A DNA stretch of 64,000 bases from Olivibacter domesticus. Its GTDB lineage: Bacteria; Bacteroidota; Bacteroidia; Sphingobacteriales; Sphingobacteriaceae. The position numbers were made by a program, and so were the translations under genes. Where the stretch lies: assembly GCF_900109575.1 (NCBI RefSeq), contig NZ_FOAF01000002.1, positions 310,001 through 374,000 on the forward strand, read 5' to 3'. Shown here piece after piece: positions 35,571 to 44,178 of the stretch (position 1 is its first letter; every line of letters begins with the position of its first letter). Below the pieces are notes generated by a model, which searched no databases, had not been told where the DNA came from, and was given only the letters and a program-made list of their open reading frames with translations.

Positions 35571-37478
35571 CTAAACCCCATACTTCTCATTAATAAATTT
35601 TATTTTCCCAGTGTCTACAAGGTTTCGGATAAGTGTTATCCGCTCTTTTTCATTACCATTCTGTAATCTTTCTACCAATTCGTCCAGTCTGAGTGGTTCA
35701 ATGGCTAAAAGATTATTAATCTCTATAATTAACTTATCTTCAAGCTCCTCTTGTTTTGTCTTTTTATTGCTCCGTAAACAATAATCACATATTTCACAGT
35801 GTTTACTATTCTTTTCTCCAAAATAATAAAGCAGCTTTTGCGATCGACAGCCATCTCCCTTTAAATAGTTCAAAACAGCCTTTAACTGTTCTTCACCAAT
35901 TGCTTTTCTACTTTCGATATGCTGTCTATTGATGTTCAAGTGCTGGGAGTCACTCCGAGCTTGCAAAAATTGCAATTGTGGTTTATCCGTTTGGGGCAAA
36001 TAGGTGATTATTTGATAACGTTGCAATTCTTCCAAACGCTTAGTCACTTCACTGATTGGAAGGTTGGCTTTTTTTGCTAGATCTGATTCTCTAAAAGGCA
36101 CAAAATAGTCAAATGCACCACCATACGCTCTCAAAATAGTCTTAATAAATCCGTCAAGATTTGCATGTGCTACTTGAAAACTATATAAATCCTGTGAGTT
36201 AACGTCAAATCTAAGTCGGGAAGGAATGTATACATTCTCGCTAACGACCAGCCATTCATCTCTTTCCAAAAACTTTAAGGCACTTATCGTTTTCAAAGGC
36301 TCTAATTGATAACGATTGCAAAAATCACCTAGATCAAAATCAAAGCTGAGGTATTGACCTGCACCGTACGCTAATTGAAAATAGTTTCCCAGATGATAAT
36401 AAATCTGCACAATCTCTTTTACTGTTGGGAAACTCAACTCAAAGTTCTTTTGCAAGCGAGATTTATCTGCCTCATTATAAAGTAAAACAGCGTAAGATTT
36501 CTTTTCGTCGCGTCCCGCTCTACCGGCTTCCTGATAGTAGGCTTCCAACGTATCTGGTATATCTAAATGAACCACAAATCGCACATCTGCTTTATCGATT
36601 CCCATACCAAAAGCATTCGTGGCAACCATCACTTGCAATTCATTTTTCTTCCAGGCCTCTTGTTTTTTTGCTCTTTCGGGTGTTGAAAGTCCAGCATGAT
36701 AAAAATTTGCACTTATACCTGCTGCTATTAAAAACCTTGCAATCTCCTGCGTTTCCTTCCTATTCCTCACGTACACAATACCACTTCCACCGGTATTACG
36801 TATGATGTTGACTAACCGTCTCGTTTTATGCTCCTCTTCCAAGGCCATATAAGCTAGATTATCTCTTACAAAGCTCTTTACAAAGACAGCCCTGCTTCCA
36901 TCAGGTTTAGCTTTAAAGAGTAGTTTTTCCTGGATATCTAAGATAACTTTTTCAGTCGCCGTAGCAGTAAGCGCTAAAAAGGGTACCTCTGCGTGAAGGT
37001 CGCGTAGCTCAGCCAAATGTAGGTATGGAGGTCTAAAATCATAACCCCACTGCGAAATACAATGCGCCTCGTCGACCGCAAAAAGATTAACCTTCATATA
37101 GCGAATACGCTCCCGCACCAGCTCGCTCATTAGTCTTTCCGGTGAAAGATAAAGGAATTTTATCTTGCCATAAACACAATTGTCTAAACAGATATCAACC
37201 TCTCGCTTGCTCATCCCTGCAAATATCGCTACTGCTTCAATGCCTTTTGAACGCAAATTTTCTACCTGATCTTTCATCAATGCGATCAATGGTGTAACCA
37301 CAATACAGATGCCTTCTTTTGCAAGTGCCGGAACTTGAAAACAAATGGACTTTCCTCCACCCGTTGGCATTAAAGCGAGCGTATCATTTCCTTCGAGCAC
37401 GTGATTGATCACCTCCTCTTGTAAAGGCCTGAAATGTGGATAACGCCAATATTGTTGGAGTATTTCGTGAATAGACAT
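35571..37478 (-). CDS. recQ: RecQ family ATP-dependent DNA helicase
   Basis: A 635-residue superfamily 2 3'-5' DNA helicase. Walker A is MPTGGGKS (37-44), the DEAH box lies in FAVDEAHCISQWGYDFRP (about 133-150), and motif VI is in YQEAGRAGRDEKKS. A zinc-binding cysteine cluster (HCEICDYC, near 565) and a degenerate RQC-like C-terminus follow. The ATG at 37478 (MSIHEIL) is preferred over 37505, which would add nine residues and overlap comEC. It starts 11 bases after comEC ends and so looks like part of that cluster. Confidence 0.93.
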   Translation of the reverse strand: MSIHEILQQYWRYPHFRPLQEEVINHVLEGNDTLALMPTGGGKSICFQVPALAKEGICIVVTPLIALMKDQVENLRSKGIEAVAIFAGMSKREVDICLDNCVYGKIKFLYLSPERLMSELVRERIRYMKVNLFAVDEAHCISQWGYDFRPPYLHLAELRDLHAEVPFLALTATATEKVILDIQEKLLFKAKPDGSRAVFVKSFVRDNLAYMALEEEHKTRRLVNIIRNTGGSGIVYVRNRKETQEIARFLIAAGISANFYHAGLSTPERAKKQEAWKKNELQVMVATNAFGMGIDKADVRFVVHLDIPDTLEAYYQEAGRAGRDEKKSYAVLLYNEADKSRLQKNFELSFPTVKEIVQIYYHLGNYFQLAYGAGQYLSFDFDLGDFCNRYQLEPLKTISALKFLERDEWLVVSENVYIPSRLRFDVNSQDLYSFQVAHANLDGFIKTILRAYGGAFDYFVPFRESDLAKKANLPISEVTKRLEELQRYQIITYLPQTDKPQLQFLQARSDSQHLNINRQHIESRKAIGEEQLKAVLNYLKGDGCRSQKLLYYFGEKNSKHCEICDYCLRSNKKTKQEELEDKLIIEINNLLAIEPLRLDELVERLQNGNEKERITLIRNLVDTGKIKFINEKYGV

Positions 37479-37489
37479 TAGATTAACCC

Positions 37490-39595
37490 TTAATAAGCAT
37501 TCCAAACATAAGCAAAATTATCTTTTAGGATGTAAACTTGTATTCCTATTCGCTGAGCTTCTTCACAAAACCTTTCGATGGTTTTTTCATGATTAGAGCC
37601 ATCTAAAATCAATAACATCTCTTTCTTTATATTTCCGATCATTTCGGTTATCCTTCCTTGCGGATTATTTCTTATTAGAAGCCATTGAGGTGCATTGAAT
37701 CGGTACGGATTCGCTTTCTTTCCATCTGCTATTAGGAGATTGTGTTTTTTAAATTCAATAGTGCTCTCATGAATATGAATATCTTTATAACGGAAGATTT
37801 TATCGCTTTTTATCTCCTTCAGTTTGCTGATATCTGTATTCGCCTCAACGCTTGGAATCACCGAATATTGAATGGACTTATCCGAAATATCCAAATCACT
37901 ATAAATAAACGCTTTGTACTGATGAATAAGCCCTATAGCCAGGTTCTTTCGCATATTGAAAATAATTAGTTGATCTGTTCTTTGTTTTGTAAAGAAACGG
38001 CAGTTATAAAGAACGCATAATATAAAGAACGAAATTATTGACAGGTAGAGGACCTTTTTATGAGCGTATCGGCAGGCTATTATAAAAAAGAACATGAATA
38101 GGTAAATCAACAAACACTGGTAAAGAGTGATCCAAACACGGTTTATGGTCGATCCGGGCAAACGCTCAACGGCAAGCAGTCCCTTATTTACCAACAGGAT
38201 AAACTGTTCCAGGTAATGGGCTATCTTTTCGCTTATCGGATGAATTGGAAGCATCAGCAAAAAAAAACCCACATATATGATAATACTAACGGGAATCATA
38301 ATAAACAGATTAGCAGGGAGGAAATAAACGGGAAAAAGATGAAAATAATACAGCACCAGCGGGAACGTCGTTAATTGTGCAGAACAGGACAATATGATAC
38401 TATTATATATTTTGTTTAACATCGAATTAGAAAACTTCCATAATTTATTCAACATGGGCATGATCCATATAATGCCTATCACGGCTAAATAGGATAATTG
38501 AAAACCGATTTCAGCTAGGTATTTTGGATTGTATAAAAGCAAAAAAAATGCCGATGCAGCGATGTTGTTGGCTGTATTACGCTGTCTACTGAAGGTGTTG
38601 GCAATCATCACAAAGCTTATCATAATTGCTGCTCGTAAAACAGAGGCAGAAAAACCCGTAAGTAACGCAAAAATCCATATCGAAACGAAGAGAATCATGA
38701 AACGTAACATGCGTAGGTTCTTTGTATTCATCCAGCTTAAACCAATAGAAAGAAAGAGAAACACGATGCCTACATGCATTCCGGATACGGCTAGCACATG
38801 AATAGTGCCTGTTGTTGAAAATGCCTTTATAAGGGTTTGATCAAGATCAGCCCTGTAGCCTAATACAAGCGCAGAAACAATCGCTTTTGCATCTTTATTC
38901 TTAAAATATCTATTAAATTTATTGACCATCCGCTCTCTTGCAAGAAACGCATAGCGTACGAGGTAATTTCCCCTAGTTCTCCCTGTTTTTTTCCACTCAT
39001 GGTTATGCAAATACTGCTGATGCCATATATTTTTATTCGCTAAGTAAGCCTGGTAGTCAAATTCATGTGGATTGTAGGGAGCTGAAATCTTTTCAACGGC
39101 ACTTTTCAACACCAACTCGTCTCCATAGCTTATATGCAAATTCGTCGTATTTTTTATCCTTAATAGTAATTTCCCATTTGCCGCTATTACCTTCCCACTG
39201 TTTTCTTTGGCGCCGGTAACGCGAAATTCAGCCAACAAAAAGGAAGAAGTAACTTTTGGCTGATTTGCAATGAAACCATATAAGTAGGTTGTTGAATACC
39301 GACTAAAATGTCTATTGTTTACGGATGGATGACTTTCCCAGGTTAATACCCAAGCAACAAGCGACAGCATATAAATAAACAGCAAACCAAAAATTGGAAA
39401 TATACGATGATTTTTCTGCCTGCTGATTACGGATAAACCTATGAAGAAAAATACGCCGAGAAAGAGCAAAATAGAGAGAACACGATAGAGAAGAAGTGAT
39501 ATAGGAATAACATAGGCAAGTGTTATTCCTATAAGTAAAGCAATAACAAAATAAACAAATGGAATTCTTCCAAAATGCAAAGGGGAATCATTCAT
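37490..39595 (-). CDS. comEC: ComEC/Rec2-family DNA uptake channel
   Basis: A protein of about 701 residues: an N-terminal DUF4131-type membrane region (about 10-75), an OB-like periplasmic part (about 90-190), and the polytopic competence domain (about 225-520) with the signature ALVLGYRADLDQ...IHVLAVSGMHVGIVF. The C-terminal 170 residues lack the HxHxDH metallo-beta-lactamase motif of many ComEC proteins. ComEC moves single-stranded DNA across the inner membrane. The ATG at 39595 overlaps the HhH gene's TAA by one base, so translation is coupled. Confidence 0.9.
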   Translation of the reverse strand: MNDSPLHFGRIPFVYFVIALLIGITLAYVIPISLLLYRVLSILLFLGVFFFIGLSVISRQKNHRIFPIFGLLFIYMLSLVAWVLTWESHPSVNNRHFSRYSTTYLYGFIANQPKVTSSFLLAEFRVTGAKENSGKVIAANGKLLLRIKNTTNLHISYGDELVLKSAVEKISAPYNPHEFDYQAYLANKNIWHQQYLHNHEWKKTGRTRGNYLVRYAFLARERMVNKFNRYFKNKDAKAIVSALVLGYRADLDQTLIKAFSTTGTIHVLAVSGMHVGIVFLFLSIGLSWMNTKNLRMLRFMILFVSIWIFALLTGFSASVLRAAIMISFVMIANTFSRQRNTANNIAASAFFLLLYNPKYLAEIGFQLSYLAVIGIIWIMPMLNKLWKFSNSMLNKIYNSIILSCSAQLTTFPLVLYYFHLFPVYFLPANLFIMIPVSIIIYVGFFLLMLPIHPISEKIAHYLEQFILLVNKGLLAVERLPGSTINRVWITLYQCLLIYLFMFFFIIACRYAHKKVLYLSIISFFILCVLYNCRFFTKQRTDQLIIFNMRKNLAIGLIHQYKAFIYSDLDISDKSIQYSVIPSVEANTDISKLKEIKSDKIFRYKDIHIHESTIEFKKHNLLIADGKKANPYRFNAPQWLLIRNNPQGRITEMIGNIKKEMLLILDGSNHEKTIERFCEEAQRIGIQVYILKDNFAYVWNAY

Positions 39596-41628
39596 TAGAA
39601 CTGGCACCTCATTTGTAATTTCAGTTCAGATTTATACTTTCCGTCAATTCGCTCCAGTCCGGTGCCGATCTGATTAAGGTCTGGATAGATGAAGGATGCA
39701 TATCGACACCATAAATCTACCCCGCGTTTAAGCTTGTAACGTATATTGGCATAATAGCGAGCCCCTTTATTGCTATAAAAGGGAAAGGATGAAGCATATA
39801 ACACATCGTTTTCATAAGCATAAATTCTGGTATTGAATCCTGAGGTATTAAATAAAGCTAAACGGAAGTTTCCCGAAACTTTTCCCTTTAAAGGTTTATA
39901 TATTATATCTTGGTATAACATTACCCCTCTTTCTTTTTTATCGTGCTTGGCATAATGCGTAAATTCAGCACGATGGCGTAGCGCCAATGACGCATGAATT
40001 TTATGCTGCAGTTCTATCCTAATTTGCTGGCGCTTCACTTCTTGCAATACATGAGAAGTTATTATACTATCATCATTTTCAGATTTTTTACGATAACGGT
40101 ATCGAGCCAGGACCTTGGTATGGCGATTAGGTGAAAAAGTGAACTGAGAGAATAAGTCTAAACCATCTGATGGTGCATCTACACGATATTTTAGCCAGGG
40201 GAACTTAAAATAGTCACCATAGGTCACAATCTGTAGCTTTCTATTTGGCTGAAAGATTAAGCCGCTATAAAAACCATGTTCATTTTCAACATTACTACCT
40301 TCGGCCAGGGCCTGGTTAAAAAAGGAATGATAATCTTTTTGATAATTTCGCTGGTGAAGAACCAATGATAACTCATGAGATAGGGTAGCGATCATTCCAT
40401 TTGTATAGGCAATACCACTTCCAATGCTATGTGCCAATTCACCGAATAAGTACATATTTGCCAGATTATAATTATAATAAACGGTCGTATTCTGTAAATA
40501 ATCACCACTAAATTTATACTTGTTGTATAGCAAAGGTCTTGGCAATAACAAACCATCAAATTGAGTTTGATAGTAAGATCCGCCAAGTGTTAAACCATTT
40601 CTTTGGGATTGTATATTGGCTCCCCATACAAGCTGACCTAAGCTATGTCTGTTAGCAATTTCAGTAGGTGTTCTATGCAAGCCGCTTTCGAGTAACGAAC
40701 CATATATATGTTTGCCTTCTTCGTCACCCTGAAGAGAAGCACTTAGTTTACGATAAGAAAAAAAAGGAGTGACAGCAATATTTTTTATCATATAGGTGGC
40801 AGCTACCCCCCTAAAAAATAAAAACTCATTTGTGGAAGTATAAGGCCTTAAACCTATCCCCTGCCGAGCTACATGTTGAACCAATGCACCTTTTCCGAAA
40901 CTTAGGCCAGTCCATAAGGCCAAACCCTGACCAAACTGAAGGGAATAATCGCCGATTACCAATTGTTTCAAACGCTTTTGGTCTTTTACGTAAAGACTTC
41001 CGGAATAGAAGTCAAATCCGTAGCGTTGAGCACCGGAAAAGAAGGGTTCACCGGCGTCTTTTTCCATATTGAAAGAAAACTGTACATGCTGTTTTAACTG
41101 ATAGCGATAACGTACGAACAAACGATCAGGGCCGCCCAAGTACCTCGACCTTGTTGTGTCTGTAATACGATAGCCTTGCTGACGTTGAAGGATGCGAGCG
41201 TGCCGCAAGAGTAAATCATGTTTGCCTTCATTTAAGCTTAAGCCCTTCAAGGAAGATTTTTCATCAACTTTCACAAAGTGCAACAACAAGCGAGCAATCT
41301 CCAAATCCAAGCCTTCAACAGCTTGTAGCTCATTAACCGCCAAATAATCGCCACTTGTTTTTCGATGCTGAATGATACTGGCAATCTGAAGGGGTGAAAG
41401 AAATTGCAATTCACGTAGGTCTCTTCCGTCAGTTTTATTCAGATTGATTGGATGCTGCTGATAGAAGCTGAGTTTTTCCATTAGTTCCGTGTAATCCGTA
41501 TCCTCCGCTAATTCGTCAATCATCGATTCCACCAATTGCTCAATAAGTTGATCATTCACTTCCTGTGCGGAAATGCAGAATCTTAGTAATAGAAAAAAGA
41601 CAACTAATAAAATAAATCTAAAAGGCAT
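39595..41628 (-). CDS. Helix-hairpin-helix (ComEA-like) protein fused to an outer-membrane beta-barrel
   Basis: A 677-residue exported protein: signal peptide (1-21), acidic helix (22-50), tandem helix-hairpin-helix motifs (about 55-118: LNKTDGRDLRELQFLSPLQ, ELQAVEGLDLEIARLLLHF), then about 540 residues of alternating beta-strands with many Tyr/Arg and a terminal phenylalanine (KLQMRCQF), typical of an outer-membrane barrel. HhH motifs of this type bind DNA in ComEA. It lies directly upstream of and coupled to comEC and overlaps the preceding small outer-membrane gene by 11 bases. A role in DNA uptake across the outer membrane is inferred, not shown. Confidence 0.8.
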   Translation of the reverse strand: MPFRFILLVVFFLLLRFCISAQEVNDQLIEQLVESMIDELAEDTDYTELMEKLSFYQQHPINLNKTDGRDLRELQFLSPLQIASIIQHRKTSGDYLAVNELQAVEGLDLEIARLLLHFVKVDEKSSLKGLSLNEGKHDLLLRHARILQRQQGYRITDTTRSRYLGGPDRLFVRYRYQLKQHVQFSFNMEKDAGEPFFSGAQRYGFDFYSGSLYVKDQKRLKQLVIGDYSLQFGQGLALWTGLSFGKGALVQHVARQGIGLRPYTSTNEFLFFRGVAATYMIKNIAVTPFFSYRKLSASLQGDEEGKHIYGSLLESGLHRTPTEIANRHSLGQLVWGANIQSQRNGLTLGGSYYQTQFDGLLLPRPLLYNKYKFSGDYLQNTTVYYNYNLANMYLFGELAHSIGSGIAYTNGMIATLSHELSLVLHQRNYQKDYHSFFNQALAEGSNVENEHGFYSGLIFQPNRKLQIVTYGDYFKFPWLKYRVDAPSDGLDLFSQFTFSPNRHTKVLARYRYRKKSENDDSIITSHVLQEVKRQQIRIELQHKIHASLALRHRAEFTHYAKHDKKERGVMLYQDIIYKPLKGKVSGNFRLALFNTSGFNTRIYAYENDVLYASSFPFYSNKGARYYANIRYKLKRGVDLWCRYASFIYPDLNQIGTGLERIDGKYKSELKLQMRCQF

Positions 41629-42421
41629 AGGCGAGAAACATTTGTGGCGACAATCCTAATCTTGGATGTATAACAGTGGCCATATCGAGTAGCAGGTTAT
41701 TATAGAAAACGCCGAAACCACAAAACCTTTTTAAATCACGTATAGACAAACCTCCCCGAAAACTGAGCCAAGTGATCGGCCTGTATTCTAGCCCTGATCT
41801 TGCATCTACTCCCTTTGTGTTCCAGATTTGTTCGAAATCTGCTGTTACAAGCAAGTTTGTATGAACATTGTAACTCGTTCCAACCCTCAAATGCGTGGGG
41901 ATGATCGCATTAACGGTACGATCATAGGCGGTACGACCTAGATTAGCCCAGTGTGCCCCTATAAGCCAATAGGTTGTTATCAAATACTGTATACCTATAT
42001 CTACAGAATAAGCTTCGCTTCCGCCATACTTATCAATACGCAATTGATGATAATTAAGGGTTAAGGAGGTAGAAAAACACCTTCCAAATGGGCGGGCATA
42101 GGTCGCCCCCAATTTAAGGTCTCCGTAAGTTCCCGTAATGCCGTAACTTGATAAGTGCATGCCAAAAACGCCATATCTAGTAGGCAACGCAAAGAGGCCA
42201 CCCTGCGTACTAATGTCTGTATTTAATAGATGTTCTTGATAATAAAGGCCCGCTTGCGGCTTTTCTAAAGTTGTTATTCCCGCAGGATTACTGCTAAGTG
42301 CCGCTGCCCCCCGTAGCGCTGTTCCTGTATTACCCATACCACTAAATCGGGCAACTGGGTTTACCTGAGCGAATAAGGATGAGGAAAAAAATAATAATAA
42401 GGTTATAAGTTTAAGTAGCAT
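41618..42421 (-). CDS. PorV/PorQ-like outer-membrane beta-barrel protein
   Basis: A 267-residue protein with a Sec signal (MLLKLITLLLFFSSSLFAQ) and the opening VARFSGMGNTGTALRGAAALSSNPAGI, characteristic of PorV/PorQ and UPF0164 barrels of the FadL superfamily. It ends in a terminal phenylalanine (FLAYAF), as outer-membrane proteins do. PorV/PorQ proteins serve type IX secretion, but no other T9SS genes are here; the context is HhH-barrel/comEC/recQ. It may be a partner of the HhH barrel protein. Its 3' end overlaps that gene by 11 bases. Confidence 0.72.
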   Translation of the reverse strand: MLLKLITLLLFFSSSLFAQVNPVARFSGMGNTGTALRGAAALSSNPAGITTLEKPQAGLYYQEHLLNTDISTQGGLFALPTRYGVFGMHLSSYGITGTYGDLKLGATYARPFGRCFSTSLTLNYHQLRIDKYGGSEAYSVDIGIQYLITTYWLIGAHWANLGRTAYDRTVNAIIPTHLRVGTSYNVHTNLLVTADFEQIWNTKGVDARSGLEYRPITWLSFRGGLSIRDLKRFCGFGVFYNNLLLDMATVIHPRLGLSPQMFLAYAF

Positions 42422-42520
42422 TTCACCTTAAAATTACTTTTTATAGGTGTGGGATACTACTTGTTCAGCACAATGAACAAAATGAACAGAACTACCTGTA
42501 TTTAAATACGTTATGTAATT

Positions 42521-42994
42521 CTATTTTTTAGTCGATGCTAAATCGTTTTGTTTCAAAAATTCTTCAAGGGCGATTCGATCCGTTTTAAATGTTAGATCGT
42601 CTAGTTGTAGGTCGCTTAATTTAACCAGTCTAAATGATTGAAATATTTCTCCTTCCATTTCATCAAAATCAAACGCAATTGTTTTGAAGGGTAGATTTAA
42701 AGGCGTGATATTTCTTACTCTGTAATATACGGAAATGATCTGGCTGTTGTTAAAATAAGAATGCTCGTAAAAATCAGTTGTATAAATATGTTCTAATACG
42801 TCAACCTCTACAGAACATTCCTCCATATATTCTCGTTTTAAACCATCCCGTAAACCCTCACCATGTTCCAATCCTCCCCCCGGGAATTTACTGAATTGTT
42901 TACCATATTCCTGTTCATCACTGATCAGTATTTCGTTCTGCTCATTAACAAGTAAACCGTATACACGTACGTTAAAAGGATATAATATCTGCAT
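42521..42994 (-). CDS. NUDIX hydrolase
   Basis: A 157-residue NUDIX-fold protein. The Nudix box is present at 40-62 (GLEHGEGLRDGLKREYMEEC), with the metal-binding R54-E55 and E58-E59; the usual Gly near its end is Ser61. It should hydrolyse a nucleoside diphosphate linked to another moiety, substrate unknown. It follows the DUF1080 lipoprotein gene by 7 bases, so they probably form an operon. The 99-base gap downstream shows no clear terminator. Confidence 0.88.
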   Translation of the reverse strand: MQILYPFNVRVYGLLVNEQNEILISDEQEYGKQFSKFPGGGLEHGEGLRDGLKREYMEECSVEVDVLEHIYTTDFYEHSYFNNSQIISVYYRVRNITPLNLPFKTIAFDFDEMEGEIFQSFRLVKLSDLQLDDLTFKTDRIALEEFLKQNDLASTKK

Positions 42995-43001
42995 ATAATA
43001 T

Positions 43002-43820
43002 TTATTGTGAGTCTATCGACGAGAGATCTTTAATTTTAATATTGCGAAAATCTACAGGTTGCCCCTCACTTTGTAAGGCAATATATCCGTTTTTTAACAA
43101 TTTACCGTCGATTTTGATCTTAGGGTCATAACCGTTTGCTACATCTCCGCCAATCTGTGGTTTGGCATACTGTAAAACGGTATCACCTTCAATGATATGT
43201 GTAACGAGGGAATCACCTAACACAATTAGTTCAGCACTGACCCAACGGTCTCCATCATAAGTTTTTGAAGTGGAATTAAGACAGTGGGAATCAGCAATTT
43301 TCCCTTTATATACTACATTTGTTCCAGGCGAACACATATTTCCCGTTGGGCGAGGTTTCCCATCTCCTAAACCTCCCAGAAACTGCATTTCTACAGAAAT
43401 AGGCCAATCTTGTTCTTTTGGCATTGTACGTGGGTCTTGTGAATGGAACATTACACCACTGTTACGTAAAGTATAGGACGGAGCACCTTTTTGTAGCTCG
43501 CCGACAAAGCGATATTCTAGTTTAAGATGATAATAGGAATAAGGAACTTTATAGTATAAATGCCCGAATTGATCATTAAAATCGTCGTATTGGTCGTACC
43601 TCACTTGTATGGCGCTGTCTTTTACGCGAAAAGTATTCCCATAATTATCTCCAAATTCATGATGATGAATTTTCACCATCCAATCGTTCATATCTTTTCC
43701 GTTAAAAAGAGATACCCATTCTTTTTCCGAATTACTTCGGGACTTAGTATTCGAATTCCATGTACATCCCACCATCAGGAAAAGACCTAAAAATAGCAAG
43801 GGGAATATGATTTTTCTCAT
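43002..43820 (-). CDS. DUF1080 (3-keto-disaccharide hydrolase family) lipoprotein
   Basis: A 272-residue lipoprotein with a type II signal (MRKIIFPLLFLGLFLMVGC, Cys19) and one DUF1080 domain (about 34-265, SLFNGKDMNDWMVKIHHHEFGDNYGN at the start, VDFRNIKIKDL at the end). This form, with HHHEFGDN and SVEMQFLGG, is distinct from the two DUF1080 genes at 4-8 kb. It has no sugar oxidoreductase next to it but a NUDIX gene 7 bases downstream. Probably acts on an oxidised glycoside outside the cytoplasm. Confidence 0.88.
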   Translation of the reverse strand: MRKIIFPLLFLGLFLMVGCTWNSNTKSRSNSEKEWVSLFNGKDMNDWMVKIHHHEFGDNYGNTFRVKDSAIQVRYDQYDDFNDQFGHLYYKVPYSYYHLKLEYRFVGELQKGAPSYTLRNSGVMFHSQDPRTMPKEQDWPISVEMQFLGGLGDGKPRPTGNMCSPGTNVVYKGKIADSHCLNSTSKTYDGDRWVSAELIVLGDSLVTHIIEGDTVLQYAKPQIGGDVANGYDPKIKIDGKLLKNGYIALQSEGQPVDFRNIKIKDLSSIDSQ

Positions 43821-43963
43821 AGTTCAGCAAAATTGATGGGCTGAAAATACAAAATCTAAATATATTAGTGGTTATTATCATCGCAATTTCACCATTTTAA
43901 GCAGCCTAAATTATTTTCATATAAAATCCCTCACGGCCTCATAAACCTCTCGCATCTATTTCG

Positions 43964-43971
43964 TATCTTTG
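43964..43971 (+). promoter_or_regulatory. Candidate promoter -7 box upstream of the helicase gene
   Basis: TATCTTTG matches TAnnTTTG. The predicted start near 43978 gives a leader of about 200 bases before the helicase's TTG codon. No TTG is found at the usual -33 distance. Confidence 0.4.
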
Positions 43972-43981
43972 CCTTTTATAC

Positions 43982-44088
43982 TTCATGGGGATTTCAAGAT
44001 CTTTTTTTGAAAGACTTCTTCATGAATGGGTTTGTCATCAAGAACTTTTCCGCATGGAGCTTAACCAATGCCTGTGGTTGCAGATGAC
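43982..44088 (+). ncRNA. Candidate structured leader or small RNA before the helicase gene
   Basis: Two structures can be drawn: an imperfect long hairpin (TTCATGGGGA/TTTCAA at 43982-43997 with TTGAAA 44007-44012 and TCTTCATGAA 44017-44026) and a branched unit closed by GTCATC (44034-44039)/GATGAC (44083-44088) that holds TCC-GGA (44049-44058) and AACCA-TGGTT (44063-44067/44075-44079) stems. The same stretch also contains two overlapping short reading frames (43985-44110, 41 codons; 44022-44087, 21 codons), so it may be a leader peptide region instead. No known RNA family was recognised. Confidence 0.3.
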
Positions 44089-44178
44089 GCTAGTAATATG
44101 TTTTTTATAAACAAAAAGCATTTTAAAGCAAAAAAATTGAAGTAGCACATTATCCAATAAAAAAATAGCGAGGAAATT

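Noticed and set aside
37490-38000. Frameshifted loss of the ComEC metallo-beta-lactamase domain
   Set aside because: The C-terminal frame is intact, ends cleanly and is followed closely by recQ; shorter ComEC forms without that motif are common in this phylum.
38529-38801. Lys/Arg-rich open frame opposite comEC
   Set aside because: Antisense to transmembrane codons of comEC and without independent support.
41618-42421. Type IX secretion locus suggested by the PorV/PorQ-like protein
   Set aside because: No PorK, L, M, N, T or U genes and no C-terminal T9SS sorting domains are nearby; only the barrel type is similar.
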